64,000 nt of DNA from JAICMB01 sp035295125 (GTDB lineage: Bacteria > Acidobacteriota > Terriglobia > Bryobacterales > Bryobacteraceae). Position 1 is the first letter of the stretch. Every line of letters begins with the position of its first letter. Below, piece after piece: positions 58,245 through 64,000 of the stretch. The notes under the pieces are model-generated. The model had not been told where the DNA came from, made no database searches, and was given only the letters and a program-made list of their open reading frames with translations. The stretch spans positions 1 to 64,000 of the forward strand of contig DATGJP010000003.1 of assembly GCA_035295125.1 (NCBI GenBank), written 5' to 3'. A program made the position numbers and the translations under genes.

Positions 58245-60875
58245 CTACTCCATTCTCAATGTGATTGCGGGATCGACGCGCGCTGCGCGCCATGCCGGCA
58301 ACCAGCAGGCCGCCGCGGACACAGCCATCAGCAGCGCAACAACTCCCAAATACGTCAACGGGTCGAGCCGCGATACCCCAAACAGCAATGTCATGAGAGC
58401 CCGCGTCGCTACCACCGCGCCGCCAAGGCCGATGAGAACGCCAAGAACGGTGAGCTTCATGGCCTGGCGAATCACGAGGCCGAGTATTTCGCCGCGCGAG
58501 GCGCCGAGCGCGGACCGTACTCCGATCTCTCGCGTACGCTCCGCGACATTTCCCGAGAGAACGCCATAAATTCCGGCCGCGGCCAATACCAGCGCCACAA
58601 GCCCGAACGCCTCAAACAGAGTCAGAGCGAAGCGTCGTTGCGCGGCCGACTTCGCCACCAGGTCGTCCATGGTTGCGGCTTCGGTTACCACCTGGTCCTT
58701 TTCCACCGACCAAACAGCGTGTCTAACCGCATCAACCATCGCGGACGCGTCGCCTTGCGTCCGAACCACGAATGTCATGACGTCGTCCGCAAACCAGCCT
58801 TGGAGAAACGACATGTAGAACGCGTCCTCCACCGCAACGGTGAGCGACGTCTGCTTCACATCGGCCACCACGCCGGCAACCGTCGCCCAAACGTCGCCAA
58901 CACGAATGCGCTTTCCAATCGCATCACCGCCCTGGAACTTCCGCTTGGCGAAGGATTCGTTAATGAGCACCACCGCGGGCGAACCTGGCCGGTCATGATC
59001 GTCGAGCAAGCGCCCGGCCCGCAGTGGAATCCCCATGCACTCGATGTATCCAGGGCTGACCGCATACCGGAAGGCGGGCTCCTTATCGTTGACGCCGCCG
59101 ATTGCGTCCGGCCCGAAGCTTACGCCGTAGATACCGAGGGTTTCGCCACTCAGCGGCAGCTGGCTTGTGAACGCCGCGGCCGTAACTCCGGGTATGCGTC
59201 GCACGGCATCCAGGGAATCCGAATAGAACCGGTACTTCGCGGCATCGGTCCGCAATCTTCGGCCGGTAGTCTGCACCTGCATCGTGAGCAGGTGGGACGC
59301 ATTGAAACCGGGAGCGACGGCGAAGATCCGAGCCAAACTGCGGAGCAGCAGGCCCGAGCTGACGAGCAGAACCAGGGCCACCGCAACTTCAGCCACAACC
59401 AGCGCGCTACGCGTCTTGCGCCGGCCGCCTGTGGAACGGCGGGAGTTCTGTTGTAGAGATGTCTGCAGATCGTTACGCGAAGCCTGCAGCGCCGGGACCA
59501 GTCCGACCGCAAGCCCTGCCAAAGTTGTCACGCCAAGCGCGAAGAGAAATACAGCGCTGCTGATCTCAATCGCGCCAATGCGGGGCAGTTCGGGGGGACT
59601 CAGTGCGACCACGGCCCGTACACCGAAGCCTGCAAGGAGCAATCCCAGGCTGCCTCCGAACACCGCAAGCAGGATCGTCTCGGTCAACATTTGCCGCGTC
59701 ATCCGCGGACGGCTGGCGCCCAGGGCGGCCCGCATCGCGAATTCTCCCGTGCGCTGGGCTCCGCGAGCCAGCAGCAGGTTCATGACGTTCACACAGGCAA
59801 TCAACAAAACCAGTAACACCGCCCCGATAATGGCCAAAAGCGCCGGCCGTACGCGGCTGGTGAGTTCATCGCGCAAAGAGCTCACCAGCAGCCCGGCCCG
59901 CAGAGAATTCCACGGCGCCCGCGGGTACTCGTTCAACCTCGTGTTTGCGATCGCCGTGAGTTCCCGCTGCGCCTCGCCGACTCCGATGCCGGCCCGCAGG
60001 CGGGCGATCATGCGCAGGTGGTTGCCCCACTCACGCGTATCGAAATTCGAGAAATGCAGTGCATCGTACTGTAAGGCGGTCCAGATCTCCGCCTTCGGAG
60101 CCAGGACGTTTTCAAAAGTTCGCGGCATCACGGCCACGACGGTGTACAGCACATCATCCAGATTGATCTGCCGGCCAAGAATGGCAGGGTCGGCCTGGAA
60201 GCGTCGTCGCCAGAGGCCGTCGCTGAGAATAACCACTGGAGGACCATGTGGGCGGTCGTCGGACGGATCGAGATTACGTCCGAGAGCAGGCGCAACGCCC
60301 AGAACCCGGAAATATCCTGCGCTGACGCGTTGTCCCTCCAGCCGTTCGGGACTGGCGGGAACGGTTGTCGTCGGCTGCCACGTTTTGAAAGCTGCAGCCG
60401 AATCGAACGAGCGGCTCCGATCTGCGATTTCGTGAAACGTGCCGAATGCTACGTGGAAGTTGGCGTCAACCGCGCCGCCATTGCGGACCGTGGCGATTCG
60501 TCGGGACTGCGGGTACGGCAGCGGTTCAAACAGAATCGGGTTCACCGCGCTGAAGATCGCCGTCGTCGCGCCGATTCCAATCGCCAGTACGAGGATTGCA
60601 ACCACCGCGAAACCGCGCTCGCGGATGAGCGAGCGTACCGCGTAACGGAGATCCTGCCAGAGATCCTCCAACCAGCGAGTACCTCGCGCGTCGCGGCAAT
60701 CTTCTTTGACCTGTTCGGGTCCGCCAAGCGCAATCCGCGCCTGGCGGCACGCTTCACCGGGTTCGACGCCGCGGCTGATCAGGTCGTTCGTGAACAGATC
60801 GAGATGGAAGCGTAGTTCTTTGTCGAGTTGGGATTCCAGCCGCCTGCGGCGCAAGAGGCGATGCCACCATGTCAT
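58245..60875 (-). CDS. ADOP-type MacB/FtsX permease
   Basis: 876 aa. Prefix LESQLDKELRFHLDLFTNDL and GVEPGEACRQARIALGG, then LRYAVRSLIRERGFAVVAIL and LAIGIGATTAIFSAVNPILFEPLPY. VLLVLLIACVNVMNLLLARG lies in the middle and ERTREIGVRSALGASRGE near the end. About eight transmembrane helices. First gene of the operon. The ATG at 60875 has GAGG as ribosome site and a strong promoter immediately upstream. Clearly a paralog of the ADOP at 55245, with similar prefix residues. Confidence 0.93.
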   Translation of the reverse strand: MTWWHRLLRRRRLESQLDKELRFHLDLFTNDLISRGVEPGEACRQARIALGGPEQVKEDCRDARGTRWLEDLWQDLRYAVRSLIRERGFAVVAILVLAIGIGATTAIFSAVNPILFEPLPYPQSRRIATVRNGGAVDANFHVAFGTFHEIADRSRSFDSAAAFKTWQPTTTVPASPERLEGQRVSAGYFRVLGVAPALGRNLDPSDDRPHGPPVVILSDGLWRRRFQADPAILGRQINLDDVLYTVVAVMPRTFENVLAPKAEIWTALQYDALHFSNFDTREWGNHLRMIARLRAGIGVGEAQRELTAIANTRLNEYPRAPWNSLRAGLLVSSLRDELTSRVRPALLAIIGAVLLVLLIACVNVMNLLLARGAQRTGEFAMRAALGASRPRMTRQMLTETILLAVFGGSLGLLLAGFGVRAVVALSPPELPRIGAIEISSAVFLFALGVTTLAGLAVGLVPALQASRNDLQTSLQQNSRRSTGGRRKTRSALVVAEVAVALVLLVSSGLLLRSLARIFAVAPGFNASHLLTMQVQTTGRRLRTDAAKYRFYSDSLDAVRRIPGVTAAAFTSQLPLSGETLGIYGVSFGPDAIGGVNDKEPAFRYAVSPGYIECMGIPLRAGRLLDDHDRPGSPAVVLINESFAKRKFQGGDAIGKRIRVGDVWATVAGVVADVKQTSLTVAVEDAFYMSFLQGWFADDVMTFVVRTQGDASAMVDAVRHAVWSVEKDQVVTEAATMDDLVAKSAAQRRFALTLFEAFGLVALVLAAAGIYGVLSGNVAERTREIGVRSALGASRGEILGLVIRQAMKLTVLGVLIGLGGAVVATRALMTLLFGVSRLDPLTYLGVVALLMAVSAAACWLPAWRAARVDPAITLRME

Positions 60876-60895
60876 CGGATACCTCGCACTTCTGC

Positions 60896-60924
60896 ATATT
60901 AAAACAGAACGTGTAGAAGGTCAA
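60896..60924 (-). promoter_or_regulatory. Sigma-70-like promoter of the ADOP-PadR-ADOP operon
   Basis: On the minus strand: TTGACC (60919-60924), exactly 17 bp, TAATAT (60896-60901), with the ATG about 21 bases downstream. ATACACCTTG overlaps the -35, and AGGTAT lies just before the ATG. Both resemble halves of the palindrome at 55076-55096. Confidence 0.7.
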
Positions 60925-60967
60925 GGTGTATCTTCCCCGCGGGCTCGCCTGTCGTCTGGACCGCCCC

Positions 60968-61110
60968 GTGAACCTGTGATGCAGGCTGTTAGCCGGCGGC
61001 GGGTTGTTAACCCGCCTGTGGCAACCGGCGGCAGCATGGCATCCGTTTAGAAACTAAGTGGCATTGAGCCTTCAGGCTGCCCATGTGCCGGCTGAAGCCG
61101 GCTCGCTTGT
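60968..61110. repeat. Family B element with extra hairpin
   Basis: CCTGTGATGCAGG then GGCGGGTTGTTAACCCGCC (61003-61021) and GGCAACCGGCGGCAGCATGG match the copy at 4864-4990. AAACTAAGTGGCATTGAGCC (61050-61069) and the GCCGGCTGAAGCCGGC hairpin (61088-61103) follow. It occupies the 283-bp gap between the divergent ADOP operon and the next gene. Confidence 0.75.
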
Positions 61111-61158
61111 GTTACACAGTGAAAGCAAGAGGAGCGCCGCGACCTCCTAACCCGTCCC

Positions 61159-62085
61159 ATGAAGGGGCTCGTGAAATTTGAAATCGTCCTCGCAACGATT
61201 TCTTTTGTGTCGATTTTTCTAGCCGGAGTAGCCGGACACCTCGTTGTCCTGGCCGGCGGCGATCCAAAAACCGTAGACGTGATCGTGAAGGCCGCAATAT
61301 TGGCCTTATTCTGTTTCTTTGGATTCTCCTGCATTGGCCTGATGCTGCACGTCTTTACCGTCCTCCAAACCGGCATCGGCAACGCAAACGCACCCCTGAT
61401 CCGATTTCTGACACAGCACGAAACGGGCGTGACCTTCGCCGTTTGGGGCTTTCTCGGACTTGGGGCCTTGGTCGCTATGCCCTTCGCGCTGCAAGAGGCG
61501 GGATTTCACTTGCCGTTGCGGTCACAAGGGATTCTGGTGGCGGACATCGGTATGACCATCGACGATGTCAAAGCGCGCTCAACAATCAAAATGCCTGACC
61601 CGCGGCACATGGCGGACGGATCGCGTCTGGGTGTGCAGGATATGGTCTTTGAATTCCGCATCGGCGATTCCTCGGTCCGGTTTCCGCTCTCACGCTACTA
61701 CTGGATCGAAGCCCCCAAGGAAGATTCGCGCGTTTCGATGCTGAACATCGGCATCACGCCGCGAAAAATGCCGAAACCCGATCTCGACGCCTTTCAGCAC
61801 GCGGCACAGGCGCAACTCTTCGCCAACGGCTGGATGCCCGGACACTATGTAGCGGATTCTGAGGAGACCGTCCGCCTGTGGGGAGGAAAGCGCACCACCC
61901 AGGACGGTCGCTATTGGTTACGAGGCAATACCGTACTCAGTTTCGAGCGCAAGCGTATGGATGATGAAAAACCGGACGAGCCGCCCGATTCCGGCGAATT
62001 CATTGTGGATATCCACCTGGAACCCAAAGGCCGCAACCGGGACCTCGTCTTCGAACCCTCCGCGTGGACTCCCCGGCAGCAATGA
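61159..62085 (+). CDS. Membrane protein of unknown function
   Basis: 308 aa. Three hydrophobic helices (about 7-32, 40-66 and 91-113) are followed by a ~195-residue soluble C-terminal domain rich in beta strands, with no recognised motif. No ATPase or sensor signature is visible. Codon use and GC match the left part of the window, so it appears native, unlike the genes to its right. The ribosome site is poor but the ATG at 61159 begins a sensible first helix. It is divergent from the ADOP operon across a repeat. Confidence 0.75.
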   Translation: MKGLVKFEIVLATISFVSIFLAGVAGHLVVLAGGDPKTVDVIVKAAILALFCFFGFSCIGLMLHVFTVLQTGIGNANAPLIRFLTQHETGVTFAVWGFLGLGALVAMPFALQEAGFHLPLRSQGILVADIGMTIDDVKARSTIKMPDPRHMADGSRLGVQDMVFEFRIGDSSVRFPLSRYYWIEAPKEDSRVSMLNIGITPRKMPKPDLDAFQHAAQAQLFANGWMPGHYVADSEETVRLWGGKRTTQDGRYWLRGNTVLSFERKRMDDEKPDEPPDSGEFIVDIHLEPKGRNRDLVFEPSAWTPRQQ

Positions 62086-62282
62086 AAACCGCGGTAGGGC
62101 TGTTGCGTTCACACCACCGCAAAAATCCACAAACCACTGAATCCGTAGCCACAAATCCAACGTCTCCAACAAAGCCCATTCCCGCGCACGTTACGATAAT
62201 CACGTCCGCAGGCCGTAATCCTGCCTGCCAATCGCCAGTCGGCGCCCGCGACGCAAACGCGAAAACTTGCGCAACAATATAC

Positions 62283-62309
62283 TTGACAAAATGGAGTATG
62301 CCTGCATAC
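62283..62309 (+). promoter_or_regulatory. TTGACA followed by a perfect palindrome
   Basis: TTGACA (62283-62288) is a consensus -35. Eight bases further lies GTATGC-CT-GCATAC (62296-62309), a perfect inverted repeat where a -10 would be, ending 9 bases before the ATG of the 92-aa gene. An operator over a promoter is plausible; the -10 itself (ATACCC) is poor. Confidence 0.45.
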
Positions 62310-62318
62310 CCTGGACGC

Positions 62319-62597
62319 ATGACAAAGAGGGAAGCCACCAAGCAACACTATTCACGCCACCAACTGAAGGTTCTCTCTATCGTCTACCTTCAGTGGTGCG
62401 CTGTCGAGGGTAAGGAATCCGAGATTCCAAGAAAAGAATGTATCAGGGTATTGGGAGCGCATCTCGGAATGACTTCGTGCCCTGACTATCTGAACAAGAA
62501 CAGTTACAATCAGACCTTAAGGCGAGGGTTCTACCGGTTACCCATCAGGCAAATCGGCGAATACCTCCTACGCGTCAACAGCACGAATCTAGCTTGA
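62319..62597 (+). CDS. Small hypothetical protein, accessory region
   Basis: 92 aa from the ATG at 62319; the open frame extends to 62064, but that part is low-complexity and overlaps the previous gene. The sequence MTKREATKQHYSRHQLKVLSIVYLQ... is basic and helical, with QTLRRGFYRLPIRQIGEYLL at the end. It could bind nucleic acid, but no helix-turn-helix is clear. Base composition is AT-richer than the rest of the window. Its end overlaps the convergent 56-aa gene by 9 bases. Confidence 0.55.
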   Translation: MTKREATKQHYSRHQLKVLSIVYLQWCAVEGKESEIPRKECIRVLGAHLGMTSCPDYLNKNSYNQTLRRGFYRLPIRQIGEYLLRVNSTNLA

Positions 62598-62759
62598 AGG
62601 ACGATTACTGGAAGTTTTCTTCTTGCCGTGCTCCCGCTTCCACTTCGCTTCGCGTTTAGCCAGCTCGTCTTTTGAGACGCTGAACATCTGCCGGACGGCA
62701 TTATCCATACGTTCGGCTTCTGTGTTGCCGGGTACTTGTGGGGCTGGTTCAGGTTTCAT
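62589..62759 (-). CDS. Small basic protein (56 aa)
   Basis: 56 aa. MKPEPAPQVPGNTEAERMDN, then a charged helix containing VRQMFSVSKDELAKREAKWK and a lysine-rich end. The SKDELAKREAKWKREHGKKK pattern is a recurrent ending in small bacterial proteins of unknown role. It begins 15 bases after the stop of the TOPRIM-like gene on the same strand, so it could be the third gene of that operon. Confidence 0.6.
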   Translation of the reverse strand: MKPEPAPQVPGNTEAERMDNAVRQMFSVSKDELAKREAKWKREHGKKKTSSNRPSS

Positions 62760-62774
62760 TTCTATCTGCCTTTT

Positions 62775-63473
62775 TTAGCGGATACCCTGAGAGCTAAGCC
62801 AATTCCGAAACGATCCGAGGAAGTTAGCGACGGAATCAAAGCACTCGTGATTGAGTGGGATGATTCCCTTATCAGGCTTGAGCGCGTACCCAAGACTTAT
62901 ATTGGGATCATCTTTCCAAAAGCCCGCCACGATGCAACGTAGCTTCATTTTGTCGATTTTTGTGACGCTCCACCCGGCTGTGTTCAGGCACTGCAGATAA
63001 GCTTCCGCACAGGTGTGCACATTAGGCAAATGGTGGGTCACTGCTCTCAACAGGAGCGTTTCCAAACAACCCTTGGAGGAGAACCCTGTCTCGTTAATGG
63101 GTATCATCATGACCACCAGCACCATACCCGCTGATTGTCGCTTTACCTCCAACGGATTGTCGGGCGGAGCAAATCCTGCCTTCTTTATTTGCTTCTTTAT
63201 CTCCTCGAAGTTCTTGTCAGGCTCATCATCACTGTCTGCTACGATCAACACTGCCTGCGGACTCCCCTTTCTGCTCTCGATCCCAGAGAGATAGCGCCTG
63301 AATCCTCCGTTACCACTCGGTTGCCCCTTCTCGTAGTTGGTTAAGTGCTCTATTTGAAATCCGCTTATGCCACGAACGTCACAGAGATGCCGAAAGAACT
63401 CTGCATCACCGAATCCCTCGCATACTAGGAGCCAAGGGTGCGTAATATCGGGAAGTGGTTTTGGATTAAGCAA
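62775..63473 (-). CDS. TOPRIM-like nuclease-fold protein (DUF3226-like)
   Basis: 232 aa. LLVCEGFGDAEFFRHL gives the TOPRIM glutamate (E19), and VLIVADSDDEPDKNFEEI gives the DxD motif (D80, D82). That is the metal-binding arrangement of TOPRIM folds and fits the DUF3226/DUF4435-like proteins paired with ATPases. The start is a TTG at 63473; an in-frame TAA upstream excludes a longer product. The ATPase gene ends 16 bases upstream on the same strand. OLD and PARIS systems pair an ATPase with a TOPRIM nuclease against phage; this is a similar pair, not a proven member. Confidence 0.75.
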   Translation of the reverse strand: MLNPKPLPDITHPWLLVCEGFGDAEFFRHLCDVRGISGFQIEHLTNYEKGQPSGNGGFRRYLSGIESRKGSPQAVLIVADSDDEPDKNFEEIKKQIKKAGFAPPDNPLEVKRQSAGMVLVVMMIPINETGFSSKGCLETLLLRAVTHHLPNVHTCAEAYLQCLNTAGWSVTKIDKMKLRCIVAGFWKDDPNISLGYALKPDKGIIPLNHECFDSVANFLGSFRNWLSSQGIR

Positions 63474-63489
63474 TGCTATGTGATCTAGT

Positions 63490-64000
63490 CTATCCTCTTA
63501 CTTCGAAGTGTTCTTCTATAGCAGCACGGTACGAAGAACCACGGATCAACTTGATGTGTGAGTCGCGCCTTTCGCGTTCGGCTCTGAGTAACGTGAATCG
63601 TTCTTCCCGCGATTCATCTTCATCGAAGAGCGGAATGATTGATTGTAGAAGCTCGTAACTGTGCGTCGAAGCGATCAGTTGAACATTCTGTTCTTCGCAG
63701 AACGAGTAGATGCTGCGCATGAACGGGGTCAGGCTCTTATAATAGAACCCGTTTTCTATCTCGTCTATCAATACTACTCCGCCTGGACTAGACGCGATCG
63801 CAATGAGAATCCATAGGTATTTGTTCATACCGGCCGAGAGCAGCCCAATGGGAATCTTTTCGTCAAGCTGCTCTACCGAGACATAAAGCATCAATTCCCC
63901 GACTAGGCTTTCCAGCGTTACGTCCTTGATGTATGGAAACTGCAACTTAAGGGCATCGATGAGTGGCCGAGCTTTACCTTTCTTGCTCAAGTCCGAGAAG
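63490..64000 (-). CDS. AAA/ABC-type ATPase, C-terminal part (truncated by window)
   Basis: The frame is open to the window edge, and the first in-window TTG (63990) is probably just a leucine. About 170 residues are visible: ABC-type signature GLLSAGMNKYLWILIAI, Walker B VVLIDEIENGFYY, and the switch-histidine IASTHSYELL. These match AAA_15/AAA_21 proteins of the OLD/RecF-like group; Walker A lies outside. It is followed by the TOPRIM-like gene, as in two-gene defence modules. Composition is AT-richer than the main part of the window. Confidence 0.8.
   Translation of the reverse strand, partial: FSDLSKKGKARPLIDALKLQFPYIKDVTLESLVGELMLYVSVEQLDEKIPIGLLSAGMNKYLWILIAIASSPGGVVLIDEIENGFYYKSLTPFMRSIYSFCEEQNVQLIASTHSYELLQSIIPLFDEDESREERFTLLRAERERRDSHIKLIRGSSYRAAIEEHFEVRG

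Noticed and set aside
58188..59456. 422-aa plus-strand ORF
   Set aside because: Antisense to an ADOP permease; Arg/His-rich composition typical of reverse-frame artefacts.
59284..60435. 383-aa plus-strand ORF
   Set aside because: Antisense to the same ADOP gene, Ser/Arg-rich, no motif.
62064..62318. N-terminal extension of the 92-aa gene
   Set aside because: Low-complexity and overlapping the preceding gene; the promoter-like palindrome and ATG at 62319 fit better.

Overview
The window is GC-rich and densely coding. It carries several hallmarks of Acidobacteriota, most likely the Solibacter/Bryobacter group. These are four large MacB/FtsX-type permeases of the acidobacterial 'ADOP' kind with PadR regulators, a TIGR02999-type ECF sigma factor next to a TPR serine/threonine kinase, many Hanks-type kinases, very large secreted repeat proteins, and Gfo/Idh/MocA and PSCyt1-like genes. 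This placement rests on gene content only; there is no rRNA in the window. I see no tRNA, CRISPR array or transposase.

Layout. 1-518 is non-coding with hairpins and DnaA-box-like 9-mers. 519-5373 (minus strand) holds a secreted/membrane protein overlapping secA, a DinB protein and a small cytochrome. 5523-10892 (minus) is a 1789-aa secreted protein built on six ~637-nt repeats. It diverges from an ECF sigma factor and a TPR kinase (11042-14370). 14490-15130 has no convincing ORF and looks like a large structured RNA. 15155-18808 carries a zinc-ribbon protein, a class IV aminotransferase, a ThiO-like oxidase, a HipA-like protein and a small ORF. 18814-21259 (minus) is a kinase preceded by a predicted pseudokinase. 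21368-26960 has an ACT-like protein, an ADOP/PadR pair, a Gfo/Idh/MocA oxidoreductase and a P-loop kinase. 26977-41330 (minus) is a tandem pair of giant secreted paralogs. 41467-42342 is a 5'-3' exonuclease.

42700-48740 (plus) is a phospho-signalling operon: FHA-protease, kinase, PP2C phosphatase, kinase and a secreted protein, with overlapping stops and starts. A related gene abuts it tail to tail with no spacer. 49721-52465 (minus) carries a serine-hydrolase fold protein that has lost its catalytic residues, a YvcK homolog and a 48-aa Cys/His protein. 52560-60875 (minus) is a second ADOP cluster, ADOP-PadR-ADOP plus a short ADOP. From about 62.1 kb the base composition becomes more AT-rich and the genes look accessory: two small ORFs, a TOPRIM-like protein and the C-terminal half of an AAA/ABC-type ATPase cut by the window edge. 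That last pair resembles OLD/PARIS-type defence modules.

A feature that runs through the window is a set of short interspersed palindromic elements. Family A is centred on GCAGGCGGTTTCGCCTGC and family B on GGCGGGTTGTTAACCCGCC. Two family A copies lie inside reading frames and keep them open: one in the kinase domain at 12560-12660, and one placed directly behind the start codon of the gene at 47814.
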